Assembly: GCF_030644205.1 (NCBI RefSeq)
Contig: NZ_CP128647.1
Coordinates: 1,116,001-1,180,000, forward strand
Direction: 5' to 3'
Origin: Mogibacterium neglectum
Lineage (GTDB): Bacteria > Bacillota > Clostridia > Peptostreptococcales > Anaerovoracaceae
DNA length: 64,000 nucleotides
The notes beneath the pieces are model-generated. The model saw nothing but the letters and a program-made list of their open reading frames with translations, did not search any database and had not been told where the DNA came from. The translations under genes and the position numbers were made by a program. Shown here one piece after another: positions 19,104-28,114 of this stretch (its first letter is position 1; each line of letters opens with the position of its first letter).

Positions 19104-20054
19104 TTAAAGGGTTCGATTTAAAGAACCCTCAATAGCCATAACTTCATCATACGATGCTATACTGCGCGGTCCATATTTCATGCATTTTATTGCAGCAGAT
19201 GCACTTGCAAATTTTAGTGAATCGGAGATAGAATTACCTTTGTCATATAATGAATATAATAACCCACCTATAAAACAATCTCCTGCCCCCGTTGTATCTA
19301 CAACATTGACATCGTACGAATCAACCTTAATAAAGCTTTGACCACCAAACCAAATCGCCCCTTCTGAACCAAGTGTACATACCACACCATCATCAGGTTT
19401 ATATGTTTCATATACAGTCTTAACTGCATCGATCGGATCAAATTCACAACTTCTGGCAATCTCAAGAATTGCATCCTTACCACCAATTATCATCGATGAT
19501 AATGACAGAACTTCATGAATCATTTCTTCACTTGCACCACATAATGGCATAAAGGATGGTACAGCTTGCATATTCATAATAATCTTACAATTTCTCTTAT
19601 GTGCCTCTCTTGCCAAAAATAGTGAAACTTTGGGCGAGAACATATCTGTAAAATAAATATCTATTCCGTCAAGAATATTATCAGGAAGCTCGCTTGGTTC
19701 AAAACTAGGAAGACAATCTCCCATATTTGCAAATATTGTATGCCTCCCATCTGGCGTCGTAACAATATATGTATGAGTTGTTATTCCACCTTCTTTTGTA
19801 TAAATATACTTTTTGTTTACTCCATCTTCTACAAGACTACTTTTAAATAAATCTCCTATTTCATCTGTTCCAACCTTTCCAACTTGGTATGTATCCATAC
19901 CAAACCCAGCAGCTGAAACACAAACATTTGCCGAACTCCCACCTGGAAATATCTCCTCTTTATTAATAAGAGCGAACCCATCATTTATTGGCAAATCACT
20001 ACTATTTAGAACTACATCCATGGCAATGCTTCCAGAAGATAAAATCGTTGTCAT
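19104..20054 (-). CDS. PfkB-family sugar/nucleoside kinase
   Basis: 316-residue ribokinase-fold kinase. It shows FPGGSSANVCVSAAGFG near the N-terminus (sugar-binding glycines) and DTTGAGDCFIGGLLYSL near the C-terminus (anion hole and catalytic Asp). With a PsuG-like gene in the same operon, a pseudouridine kinase (PsuK) role is attractive: kinase makes the 5'-phosphate, PsuG splits it. Ribokinase or another nucleoside kinase remains possible. Its start abuts the permease stop (20055), so translation is coupled. Confidence 0.88.
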   Translation of the reverse strand: MTTILSSGSIAMDVVLNSSDLPINDGFALINKEEIFPGGSSANVCVSAAGFGMDTYQVGKVGTDEIGDLFKSSLVEDGVNKKYIYTKEGGITTHTYIVTTPDGRHTIFANMGDCLPSFEPSELPDNILDGIDIYFTDMFSPKVSLFLAREAHKRNCKIIMNMQAVPSFMPLCGASEEMIHEVLSLSSMIIGGKDAILEIARSCEFDPIDAVKTVYETYKPDDGVVCTLGSEGAIWFGGQSFIKVDSYDVNVVDTTGAGDCFIGGLLYSLYDKGNSISDSLKFASASAAIKCMKYGPRSIASYDEVMAIEGSLNRTL

Positions 20055-21011
20055 CTATACTTCCCTCCGTTTAATTTTGTCTCTACTTGATATCAAAACT
20101 GAAACAACAATTATCACTCCAGTTATAATTTCCTGATAATGACTTGAAATTGATAGCAAGGTTAAACCATCACTAATTATATTTAGAATTAAACAAGCAA
20201 TAAACGGACCAATTATGTTACCTTTACCACCCTCTAAAACTGTTCCACCAAGAATCACCGCGGCAATTGCATCCATTTCATACCCTGTGCCGGCAAGTGG
20301 TTCTGCTGAATCTAATCTCCCCATAACTACTACACCTGCTACAGCAGCTAAAAGACCTGAAAATGCAAAAACCCAAAGCTTATATTTCTTTGAATTCACA
20401 CCCATACGACTAAGTGCTACTTCATTTGCACCTAAAAACAAGCAATAATTTCCATATTTAGTTTCTGCAAGAATAAATCCTGAAATAACAACTGTAATTA
20501 ATGCTAGCAAAATTGGGAAATTAATTGGTCCAATATCACCAGCACCTATAAATCCATATAGTTTACCAAATCCATATAGAGTCTTTGAGTTCATTACAAG
20601 CAGAATTACCCCTCTTAAAACAGTCATGGAGCACAGCGTAACAATAAACGAATTAATTTTTACATATGCGACAAGCCACCCATTTATTAATCCTATTAAT
20701 AAACCTGTGATCAGCCCCGCAAATATGCACAACCAATCTGGTATTCCTACATAATATAGGTTAGACATAACCATACCAGTAAAACCTATTGTAGCTCCCA
20801 CCGAAAGGTCTATATTTCCAGATATGATAATAAATGTCATACCAATCACTAAGAATATGAAAAGCGACGATTGATTTAAAACATTTTTAAAATTTGTCAT
20901 AGTCAAGAAATAAGGCGAAAGACATGACATCACCAATATAAGGAATATCGTTATCAATATTAGTAAAGCATCGTATGACATTAAAATTTTATAACAGTCT
21001 AATTTTTTCAT
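20055..21011 (-). CDS. Ribose-type ABC transporter permease
   Basis: 318 residues with about nine to ten membrane segments of the BPD_transp_2 (RbsC) family. The characteristic segment ISGNIDLSVGATIGFTG is near residue 65, and GYEMDAIAAVILGGTVLEGGKG near residue 250 is the EAA-like coupling loop. It forms the membrane channel with the ATPase encoded directly upstream, whose stop codon it overlaps by four bases. Such permeases take up pentoses, hexoses, autoinducer-2 or nucleosides. Confidence 0.92.
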   Translation of the reverse strand: MKKLDCYKILMSYDALLILITIFLILVMSCLSPYFLTMTNFKNVLNQSSLFIFLVIGMTFIIISGNIDLSVGATIGFTGMVMSNLYYVGIPDWLCIFAGLITGLLIGLINGWLVAYVKINSFIVTLCSMTVLRGVILLVMNSKTLYGFGKLYGFIGAGDIGPINFPILLALITVVISGFILAETKYGNYCLFLGANEVALSRMGVNSKKYKLWVFAFSGLLAAVAGVVVMGRLDSAEPLAGTGYEMDAIAAVILGGTVLEGGKGNIIGPFIACLILNIISDGLTLLSISSHYQEIITGVIIVVSVLISSRDKIKRREV

Positions 21012-21778
21012 ATTTCGTTTCTCTTATTCACATTATTATAAATATCAGCCGAGGTTAGCACCTCTACAACCTCTTTCATTGAGATATCTTCAACTTTTTC
21101 TTCGAGCAGAGCACATCCATGACGTAGTACAACTATTCGATCTGCAACTTGGAAGACTTGCATAAGATTATGCGATATCATTATTACTGTAAAACCTTCA
21201 TCTGCTAGATGTCTAATTAATTCAAGAGTCCTATTTGATTCATTGATTCCCATCGCCGCTGTTGGCTCGTCAAAAATTAGGATATTCCCACCTCTATTAA
21301 CAAGCCTAGCAACTGCAACACCTTGCCTTTGTCCTCCACTGAGGTTCCCAACATTAACCTTCGTATCCGGTATATTTATCTTAAGACGTTTGAGAAGTTC
21401 ATTAGTCTGCCTGTGCATTGCTTTTTTATCAAGTAAACCATGTTTTGTTATTTCACTGCCTAAGAAAATATTGGAAGCAACATCCATCGAATCACCTAAA
21501 GCTAAGTCCTGATAAACAGTAGATATTCCAAGTTCAAATGCTTCACTTACATTTAAGTGAGAGTACTTTTTTCCATCAATTTCTATTATTCCACTATCGG
21601 GTCTAAGAACCCCAGATAATATCTTTATCAAGGTGGACTTTCCTGCACCATTATCGCCAACGAGTGCAAGGACTTCTCCATTGAATGCTTCCAGCGAAAC
21701 ATTATCTAGAGCAATAATATGATTAAAATGTTTGGATATATTACTTAATTTAATATTCGACTTCATATCAAAAACCAA
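21008..21778 (-). CDS. Ribose-type ABC transporter ATP-binding protein, single domain
   Basis: About 252-256 residues; starts at a TTG at 21778 or the ATG at 21766. Walker A GDNGAGKST, signature LSGGQRQG, Walker B ILIFDEPTAAMG and the switch MISHN are all present. Most ribose-type systems use a fused double ATPase of about 500 residues; this half-size form must act as a homodimer, as in the FrcA-type systems. The signature and Q-loop are consistent with a carbohydrate importer. Follows the PsuG-like gene after about 45-55 bases. Confidence 0.9.
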   Translation of the reverse strand: MVFDMKSNIKLSNISKHFNHIIALDNVSLEAFNGEVLALVGDNGAGKSTLIKILSGVLRPDSGIIEIDGKKYSHLNVSEAFELGISTVYQDLALGDSMDVASNIFLGSEITKHGLLDKKAMHRQTNELLKRLKINIPDTKVNVGNLSGGQRQGVAVARLVNRGGNILIFDEPTAAMGINESNRTLELIRHLADEGFTVIMISHNLMQVFQVADRIVVLRHGCALLEEKVEDISMKEVVEVLTSADIYNNVNKRNEI

Positions 21779-21821
21779 AATTCCCCATTCTCTACATACT
21801 TAAAACACAGGTCTGAAATAA

Positions 21822-22604
21822 CTAGTTTTCTGAAAATAAACTTTCTGCAATAATTACGTTTTTTAAAATAGACTCTAACTGCAGCTTTGAAGATGCTCCA
21901 TTTGTTGATCTATCTATAAATTCATTAACTGCTGGATGAAAACTTTTTCCCATTCGAGCTTCTTGCTTACCAAACTCTATTGCTTCCTCAAGAATGTGAT
22001 TATCTATGATTCTCTTCTCTGATGGAATCTGGACTAATAAAAGATTGGATTTATTGTAGACAAACGAGTGTTCATTGAACTCACCATCTAAAGAATAATG
22101 GTTACTATTAAAAATATAACCATTACATTCTTTTGATTTATAGCCCAAAACTTCTATGTCGTGCTGATAAAGCCAGGTAAAGCTACCATCATAGTCCATC
22201 ATATCCTTGATAGCTGTTGCGATAAGCATGGTTTTTTTCTCCGCAATAACATCAAAATCGGAACTTCTACGTCTAATAGGAGCGTCTCCAATACCACCAA
22301 TACCACAGCTTACGGCAGCTGGAATACCATACAAAATGCAAATTCTCATCGTAGCTGCAGCAGTCAGTGCCGCATCTTCTTCCCCACACAAATATTGACT
22401 TAGATTTTTATCATCAGCTCTATTAAAAACCAATTTAGAACGAAACTTTATAAATTCATCCATACCACCTATTTTGAGCGTGCCTTTTTCTATCCAGGCA
22501 AAGTTCGCATTTGTTTTTTTGAAAGCTACTGCGATTTCATCATCCGATATCGATGAAAGTCCATGACATAATAAACATGTTTCAACTAGAAAATTTATTT
22601 TCAT
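21822..22604 (-). CDS. PsuG-like pseudouridine-5'-phosphate glycosidase family protein
   Basis: 260 residues, shorter than typical PsuG (about 305). It aligns in order with the family: VETCLLCHG where PsuG has ALESTIISHG, AAATMRICILYGI, the glycine-rich SCGIGGIGDAP, SDFDVIAEK, the Lys-containing TAIKDMMD (position of the imine-forming Lys), and LQLESILKNVIIAESL at the end. PsuG reversibly cleaves pseudouridine 5'-phosphate to uracil and ribose 5-phosphate. The divergence leaves room for another C- or N-riboside 5'-phosphate. First gene of the operon, with a candidate -10 TATAAT at 22722-22727 (minus). Confidence 0.72.
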   Translation of the reverse strand: MKINFLVETCLLCHGLSSISDDEIAVAFKKTNANFAWIEKGTLKIGGMDEFIKFRSKLVFNRADDKNLSQYLCGEEDAALTAAATMRICILYGIPAAVSCGIGGIGDAPIRRRSSDFDVIAEKKTMLIATAIKDMMDYDGSFTWLYQHDIEVLGYKSKECNGYIFNSNHYSLDGEFNEHSFVYNKSNLLLVQIPSEKRIIDNHILEEAIEFGKQEARMGKSFHPAVNEFIDRSTNGASSKLQLESILKNVIIAESLFSEN

Positions 22605-22923
22605 ATCTTTAAATTAAATAATTCATATTTTAGCTAAAAACGTCCCTTATCCCCTTATATATTTCATTATAGCTAATGACAAATTTATAGTTAAATTGCA
22701 AAACACTATACATCCTGTGAAATTATAGGCAATTTTTATATACTTTTGTAGTTAGTTCACTTTACAACTTATTAAGGAGAATGCATTATAATGCTATAAT
22801 CAACAGCTAAATTTTTCTACATAATATAATCTCTTGTGCACAATTGATTTTCATGTTAAAATCCCGTATATCATACTAATTCATTGCATTAATTAACTTA
22901 AATATAGAATTTGAAGCATTATC
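22605..22923. promoter_or_regulatory. Divergent intergenic region, PsuG-like operon / BFD-like gene
   Basis: About 320 AT-rich bases, no gene. TATAAT on the minus strand (22722-22727) is the likely -10 for the leftward operon, without a good -35. GCATTATAATGC (22783-22794) is a perfect 12-base palindrome and could be an operator. On the plus strand TATAAT is at 22795-22800. The BFD-like gene has only a weak ribosome site (GAAG). Confidence 0.4.
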
Positions 22924-23109
22924 ATGAAGGGCAAACTAATTTGTGGATGCGTCAGAGTATATCGCTCTGACATAGAAAGAGCCATCTTAAATGGAGCACA
23001 TACTTATACAGAGATTCAAGAGAAAACAGGAGCGGGCACTAGCTGTGGAAACTGTAGACCTCTTGTAGAAAAAATTATTCGAGAGACTATTTCTGGACTT
23101 GATGAGTAG
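22924..23109 (+). CDS. BFD-like [2Fe-2S]-binding protein
   Basis: A 61-residue protein of the bacterioferritin-associated ferredoxin-like (Fer2_BFD) fold. The four cluster cysteines are in CGC near residue 8-10 and CGNC near residue 41-44, with the typical ITEIQEKTGAGTSCGNC-like turn (TYTEIQEKTGAGTSCGNC). It stands alone between the PsuG operon and a strong terminator, so its partner is not evident; relatives mobilise iron from bacterioferritin or serve as small redox modules. Confidence 0.87.
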   Translation: MKGKLICGCVRVYRSDIERAILNGAHTYTEIQEKTGAGTSCGNCRPLVEKIIRETISGLDE

Positions 23110-23234
23110 TTATGTTCTTAACATAAGTTCCATTTATAAATGACATATATTTAAGCACATATATAAATATTGGGCATGGAATTGAACGGTTAATGCAGCT
23201 CATATTTCGTATAGCACTACATTATATAAAATCT

Positions 23235-23280
23235 AATAAAGCACAACCACTTAACACCTGTTAAGTGGTTGTGCTTTATT
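23235..23280. terminator. Strong bidirectional terminator
   Basis: AATAAAGCACAACCACTTAACA (23235-23256) and its complement at 23259-23280 form a perfect 22-bp stem closed by a minimal loop, with T-rich flank on the plus side. It separates the BFD-like gene (plus) from the surface-protein remnant and pyr operon (minus). The stretch 23110-23234 before it shows no gene. Confidence 0.9.
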
Positions 23281-23307
23281 TTATATGCTTTCTTTTTTTA
23301 TACGATT

Positions 23308-23823
23308 TTACTTACTAGGCTTAAACTTCTTTTTCATTAGAATTAGCATGATACCAGTCATCGAGAGACCAAGCAGTCCCGAGTAAAATTCAATACCCGT
23401 ATTGTCAGCTGTCTTTGGTGCAATTATGCTGCTGCTAGCTTTTTTCACCTTAGAAATCCCAGGTCTAGATGGGATATGTGACTTTACGATCTTGGAACTG
23501 GCTCTACATATTTAGTGTAGACGTGCGTACGAATGTCGGAAGTATCCGGGAGTGTATTCTTAAAGACATAAGAAATCCTATCACCTGCATCATATATACT
23601 GATTTGCATCGAGGAATCCGAAATTTCCAACCTCTTTTACGATGTTGCCATTTTCATCTATGTATCTATTAACTATTGCTGATGGCAGTTCAACCCTTAT
23701 AGTAACATTAGGGACATTTCCGGAAGCTGTCAGGCCAAGAAATATAACGCATCTCTTTGCGGATTTAAATACTTCTATCTCATTTTCTATGGTTCTATAC
23801 CTTTTGAAGCCTATTAAAGCTTG
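23308..23823 (-). pseudogene. Remnant of a sortase-anchored surface protein (C-terminal end)
   Basis: Translation in three pieces gives one coherent C-terminal tail. Piece one contains TASGNVPNVTIRVELPSAIV; the frame shifts at about 23600 to DAGDRISYVFKNTLPDTSD, and again at about 23487 to a Ser/Lys-rich linker. The end is a sorting signal: APKTADNTG, a hydrophobic span (GLLGLSMTGIMLILM), then KKKFKPSK and stop. No start codon or N-terminal repeat region is left, and the fragment begins right at the end of pyrI. It is a decayed, truncated cell-wall protein, and shows the organism's lineage used sortase with PKTxD-type signals. Confidence 0.8.
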
Positions 23824-24245
23824 ATACTGCCGCGATGAACAGTGTCACAATATTCGCATCTATATATGTGGTTTTCAGCATCATCGAGTCGGAATCTATG
23901 TTCAATCCCTCTCTCAGTAGAAGTAATGCAGCGAGGATTCTTACACTGAATTACATTTGTAAGTCTTTCTGGCAGCTTCATATGTTTTTTACTATGGAGT
24001 TTACTATCTTTGATTATATTGACTGTAATATTAGGATCTACAAAGCCAATTAAATCAAAATTCAAATCGATAATTTGATCAATCTTGATTATATCCTTTT
24101 TGCCATACTTACCGCTTTTAGCATTCTGAATAATGGCAATACTGCAGTCTAGCTTATCAAGTCTTAGCAGATTATATATGGCCAGAGATTTTCCTGCATC
24201 AATATGATCAAGAACAATTCCGGTTGTGACTCCATCAATATTCAT
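23814..24245 (-). CDS. pyrI: Aspartate carbamoyltransferase regulatory subunit
   Basis: 143 residues. N-terminal allosteric domain (VTTGIVLDHIDAGKSLAIYNLL) that binds nucleotides, C-terminal zinc domain with four cysteines: C-x4-C in IQCKNPRC and C-x2-C in YRCEYC. It joins PyrB to make the regulated dodecamer controlled by CTP/ATP. Its ATG overlaps the pyrB stop by one base. Last gene of the pyr operon. PyrI is common in enterics and archaea and in some Clostridia. Confidence 0.95.
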   Translation of the reverse strand: MNIDGVTTGIVLDHIDAGKSLAIYNLLRLDKLDCSIAIIQNAKSGKYGKKDIIKIDQIIDLNFDLIGFVDPNITVNIIKDSKLHSKKHMKLPERLTNVIQCKNPRCITSTERGIEHRFRLDDAENHIYRCEYCDTVHRGSIKL

Positions 24246-25174
24246 TAATTCAGACCTCCTTCGATACCCAGAAGCATGAGAATCAGTGCCATTCTCGCGT
24301 ATCTTCCGTTCTTAACCTGATCAAAGTATTTAGCTCTAGGATCCTTATCTACCTCTACGGAAATTTCATTAACTCTTGGTAATGGGTGCATGATTATTAA
24401 ATCATCTTTTGCAGATTCTAGCTTTTTCTCATCTAATATATAAGTATCCTTGAGTCTAACGTAATCCTCTTCATTAAAGAATCTCTCCTTCTGCACTCTA
24501 GTCATATATAGTACATCTAGATAAGGGAGAGCATCTTCCAAAGACGTCGTTTCTACCCACTTAACACCGGCATCATCCATGGCATCTTTATTATATGAAG
24601 GAAGCTTTAGTTCATCAGGAGATATGAGCACAACCTCAATTCCTTTATATCGCAAAAGCGCTAAGATAAGCGAATGCACTGTCCTGCCAAATTTTAGGTC
24701 TCCACAAAATCCTACCTTTAAATCTGTTAGACGTCCTTTGTTGCGAAGAATTGTGAGTAGATCGGTTAGTGTCTGAGATGGGTGCAGATGACCACCATCG
24801 CCAGCATTAATAACCGGCACATCGCACGAGTTGGCAGCTACAAGCGCTGCACCTTCCTTTGGATGTCTCATAGCAATTATATCGGCAAAACATTCCATAA
24901 CCCTCGTCGTATCGCTTACCGTTTCTCCCTTGGAAACAGATGATGAGTTAGCATCAGAGAAACCGACTACATTCCCACCAAGACCGTACATGGCAGATTC
25001 AAAGCTAAGTCTCGTTCGTGTACTTGGTTCATAGAACAATGTCGCTAAGGTCTTATGAGCACACTTATCCTGGTATTTTTCAGGAAACTCAATTATGTCG
25101 CTTGCTAGCGCTAACAGTCGGTCAAGCTCATCTAGGTCGAGATCAGTAATGTTAATTAAATCTCTCTTAGCCAT
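24245..25174 (-). CDS. pyrB: Aspartate carbamoyltransferase catalytic subunit
   Basis: 309 residues. Condenses carbamoyl phosphate with aspartate, the committed step to [15 protein letters not shown] (carbamoyl-phosphate loop), SSVSKGE with the mobile catalytic Lys, [14 protein letters not shown] and the aspartate loop MTRVQKERF are all present, as is the HPLPRV motif. Length is that of class B chains that bind PyrI, which is encoded next. Overlaps the end of pyrE by 19 bases. Confidence 0.97.
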   Translation of the reverse strand: MAKRDLINITDLDLDELDRLLALASDIIEFPEKYQDKCAHKTLATLFYEPSTRTRLSFESAMYGLGGNVVGFSDANSSSVSKGETVSDTTRVMECFADIIAMRHPKEGAALVAANSCDVPVINAGDGGHLHPSQTLTDLLTILRNKGRLTDLKVGFCGDLKFGRTVHSLILALLRYKGIEVVLISPDELKLPSYNKDAMDDAGVKWVETTSLEDALPYLDVLYMTRVQKERFFNEEDYVRLKDTYILDEKKLESAKDDLIIMHPLPRVNEISVEVDKDPRAKYFDQVKNGRYARMALILMLLGIEGGLN

Positions 25175-25782
25175 TCGATTATTTCCTTTCCTTCTTCACT
25201 TGTTACGTAGTTCTCTTCAACAGCAGTATCTATGAGTTCGCTTATGGTACAAAGGCTTAGCTTCTCAATATTTGCATCTTGGAAGTTATTATCCGCCTTG
25301 GCTGTCTCATAAGTAAAGATACTTATAACAGCAAGAACCTCTGCTCCAGCCTCACGAAGTGCTTCTACAACTTCGATTGAGGATCCACCCGTCGAGATTA
25401 GATCTTCTACAACTACTACCTTGTCTCCTTTTTCAAGCTTTCCCTCAATTCTATTATTTCTACCGTGGGATTTGGAGCTTCCTCTTACGTACCCCATAGG
25501 CTTACCTAGTATATGTGCGGAAATTGCTGCATGTGCAATGCCAGCTGTGCTCGTGCCCATCACAACATCGCACTCTGGAAATTTTTCGTCGATAACTCTA
25601 GCCATCTCACGCTCGATAACATCTCTCACCTTAGGTGCAGTGAGTGTAAGTCTATTATCACAGTAAATAGGGCTCTTGATGCCACTTGCCCATGTAAAAG
25701 GATCATTCGGGCTTAGGAATACCGCCTTTATGCTGAGTAGCCCCTCTGCAATCTGCTTTGATTTGCTCGATGAATTAGTCAT
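25156..25782 (-). CDS. pyrE: Orotate phosphoribosyltransferase
   Basis: 208 residues from [10 protein letters not shown] at the ATG at 25782, nine bases after GGAGG; an upstream in-frame start at 25827 lies inside pyrF and lacks such a site. PRPP motif [13 protein letters not shown], substrate region [11 protein letters not shown] with the catalytic loop Lys/His, SPIYCDNRL for orotate. Joins orotate to PRPP, giving OMP for PyrF. Overlaps pyrF by eight bases. Confidence 0.96.
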   Translation of the reverse strand: MTNSSSKSKQIAEGLLSIKAVFLSPNDPFTWASGIKSPIYCDNRLTLTAPKVRDVIEREMARVIDEKFPECDVVMGTSTAGIAHAAISAHILGKPMGYVRGSSKSHGRNNRIEGKLEKGDKVVVVEDLISTGGSSIEVVEALREAGAEVLAVISIFTYETAKADNNFQDANIEKLSLCTISELIDTAVEENYVTSEEGKEIIEWLREI

Positions 25783-26482
25783 TATTAATCTCCTCCATAC
25801 AAGTTTTATATGCTTTAACAGGGTCATTTGCCTTTGTTATACTCCTGCCAATTACAAGATAGTTTGAACCCATTTCCTTTGCTCTTCTCGGTGTTGTAAC
25901 CCTGTTCTGGTCACCCTTCGCATCTCCAAGGAGTCTGATTCCAGGTGTTACAGTAAGAAATTTCTGCGAGGTTCCGTCATGAATCTCTTCCGACTCCCAA
26001 GCTGAGCAAACTACTCCGTCTAGCCCTGCCGCTTGTGCATTCCTCGCATATGCTAGCACTATATCCTTGAGGTTACCGTCAATCCTAAGTTCCCTATTCA
26101 TAGTCTCCTGATCTGTAGATGTAAGTTGAGTAACCGCTATAATCTCAGGGCGCGCTCCTACTTCTGAGCCTTCTTCAAGCCCTTCAACAGCAGCCTGCAT
26201 CATCTTAATCCCACCAGCTGCATGGACGTTAACCATATCAGCACCTACAGAAGCAAGAACCTTCATCGTACTCTTAACTGTATTAGGTATATCGTGCAGT
26301 TTAAGATCCAAGAAAACCTTATGCCCTCTAGATTTAATATCCTTTACAATTGAAGGTCCCTCACCATAGAAGAGTTCCATCCCGACCTTCACATAGAGTT
26401 TTTCTCCATCAAATTTATCTAGAAAGGAAAGAGCTTTCTCTCTATTAGGGAAATCCAATGCAATTATTATCTCTGGCTTCAT
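25775..26482 (-). CDS. pyrF: Orotidine-5'-phosphate decarboxylase
   Basis: 235 residues. ALDFPNREKAL at the start, catalytic DxKxxDI as DLKLHDIPNT, and the phosphate-binding TPGIRL followed by VIGRSIT near the C-terminus. Converts OMP to UMP. Its start is adjacent to the pyrD stop (26483), indicating coupled translation. Confidence 0.97.
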   Translation of the reverse strand: MKPEIIIALDFPNREKALSFLDKFDGEKLYVKVGMELFYGEGPSIVKDIKSRGHKVFLDLKLHDIPNTVKSTMKVLASVGADMVNVHAAGGIKMMQAAVEGLEEGSEVGARPEIIAVTQLTSTDQETMNRELRIDGNLKDIVLAYARNAQAAGLDGVVCSAWESEEIHDGTSQKFLTVTPGIRLLGDAKGDQNRVTTPRRAKEMGSNYLVIGRSITKANDPVKAYKTCMEEINND

Positions 26483-27397
26483 TTATATTACTCCTCTAAT
26501 TTCTTCCAAATCCTTAATCCCAAGCTCCTCCATCCTAGGCTGTAACTCACTAATTATGCGAGGCATTGTCCATGGATTGATGAGGTTTGCAGATCCGATT
26601 TCTATCGCTGATGCTCCCGCCATTATCATCTCTAGCACATCATCAGCACTCTGTATACCACCAATCCCAATGATTGGAAGATTTACTGCATGAAACACTT
26701 CATTTACCATACGCTGAGCAATCGGCCTAATTGCTGGTCCAGATAGACCTGCATACTTCATCGCAGTCACAGTTGTTCTCGTTTTAAGGTCGATTCGCAT
26801 AGCTTTGAAATTGTTTATCAAGCTGATTCCGTCTGCACCCCCGGCGTCAGCAGCCTTTGCAATATCCGCAATATCGGTTACATTAGGCGTCAGCTTCATA
26901 AATATCGGCAGTTTCGTCACATCTCTAACCGCTCTAGTTATTTGCTCAGCCATGTTTGGATCAGCCCCGAATGCCGAGCCGCCATGCTCTACATTAGGAC
27001 AGCTAATATTTACCTCAAGTATATCCGCATATCCCGACGCATCGAGCTTTGACGCCACCTCGGCAAATTCAGAAATACTAAATCCACTGATATTTACAAT
27101 TAAAGGTCCCTGATATATTTCTTTTAACGCAGGTAAATCTTCCTCGATTACGCGGTCTATCCCCGGATTCTGAAGACCTATAGAGTTGAGCATACCACTC
27201 GTACACTCTGCGATTCTAGGAAGGTTATTGCCGTATCTAAACTCAGCGGTTGCACTCTTGGTCACTACACCCCCAAGTACGTTTAGATCAAATAAATCTC
27301 TATATTCCTGACCATAGCCAAATGTTCCACTTGCTGGCATAACCGGATTCTTGAGTTCAATTCCCGCTAGATTGACCTTAGTTAAAGGCTTTCCCAT
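26483..27397 (-). CDS. pyrD: Dihydroorotate dehydrogenase B, catalytic subunit
   Basis: 304 residues, class 1B FMN enzyme. NPVMPASGTFGYG, NSIGLQNPG, the active-site Cys in VNISCPNVE, KLTPNVTDI and the FMN-binding GIGGI motif are typical. It passes electrons to PyrK, encoded directly upstream with a 16-base overlap, and so to NAD, which fits an anaerobe. Confidence 0.97.
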   Translation of the reverse strand: MGKPLTKVNLAGIELKNPVMPASGTFGYGQEYRDLFDLNVLGGVVTKSATAEFRYGNNLPRIAECTSGMLNSIGLQNPGIDRVIEEDLPALKEIYQGPLIVNISGFSISEFAEVASKLDASGYADILEVNISCPNVEHGGSAFGADPNMAEQITRAVRDVTKLPIFMKLTPNVTDIADIAKAADAGGADGISLINNFKAMRIDLKTRTTVTAMKYAGLSGPAIRPIAQRMVNEVFHAVNLPIIGIGGIQSADDVLEMIMAGASAIEIGSANLINPWTMPRIISELQPRMEELGIKDLEEIRGVI

Positions 27398-28113
27398 CTC
27401 AGCACCTCCTTATCAAAAACCGGTCCTTCCTTACAGACTCTCTGACTTCCATCAGAGGTCCTTATCGAACATCCCATGCATGCTCCAAAGCCGCATCCCA
27501 TGCGGGCTTCAAGACTAAACTGACCACGCTCCACCTTATGGTTTAAGGCGCGAAGCATCGGTAGCGGACCGCAGGCACAAGCATATTTGCATTTATCAAA
27601 AGCGTCTGTCACAAATCCCTTCTGCCCATATGAACCATCAGCAGTCATCACTGTTATCTCATCAGAAAAATGTTCGAAGTCCTCGAGCATGAACATATCA
27701 TCGGATGAATTATAACCGAGCACCACCTTGCAAGATTTTCCTGACATCACCATCGCTTTAAGTAATCCGAGCATTGGGGGAATCCCGATTCCGCCGCCGA
27801 TTAAGAATGCCCCATCAGGAATCTCGTCAAGATCGTATCCATTACCAAGGCCTGTGATTCCCTTTACATATTCTCCAGGTTTCATCTTACTCATGATGTC
27901 TGTCCCCTGACCTACAACTTTGTAGATTAGAGTATATCTACTGCTATCGTAACTGCTGACCGAGATTGGTCTCCTTAGAAACTTATCCGGAACTTCAATC
28001 ATCGCAAATTGACCGGGTCTTGTAAATTCAGACTTCGGTGTCTCGAGAGTCATCCTATATATACCGTCAGCGAGCTTTTTATTATCAAGTATTTCGCTTC
28101 GTAAATCTCGCAT
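27382..28113 (-). CDS. pyrK: Dihydroorotate dehydrogenase B, electron-transfer subunit
   Basis: 243 residues. FAD-binding RPISVSSYD, NAD-binding GGGIGIPPMLGLLK and a C-terminal [2Fe-2S] site with CGFGACMGC followed by a fourth Cys in RVCKEGP. It channels electrons from PyrD to NAD. It follows pyrC by one base, with start overlap into pyrD, so the operon is tightly coupled. Confidence 0.96.
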   Translation of the reverse strand: MRDLRSEILDNKKLADGIYRMTLETPKSEFTRPGQFAMIEVPDKFLRRPISVSSYDSSRYTLIYKVVGQGTDIMSKMKPGEYVKGITGLGNGYDLDEIPDGAFLIGGGIGIPPMLGLLKAMVMSGKSCKVVLGYNSSDDMFMLEDFEHFSDEITVMTADGSYGQKGFVTDAFDKCKYACACGPLPMLRALNHKVERGQFSLEARMGCGFGACMGCSIRTSDGSQRVCKEGPVFDKEVLRWESL

Positions 28114-28114
28114 A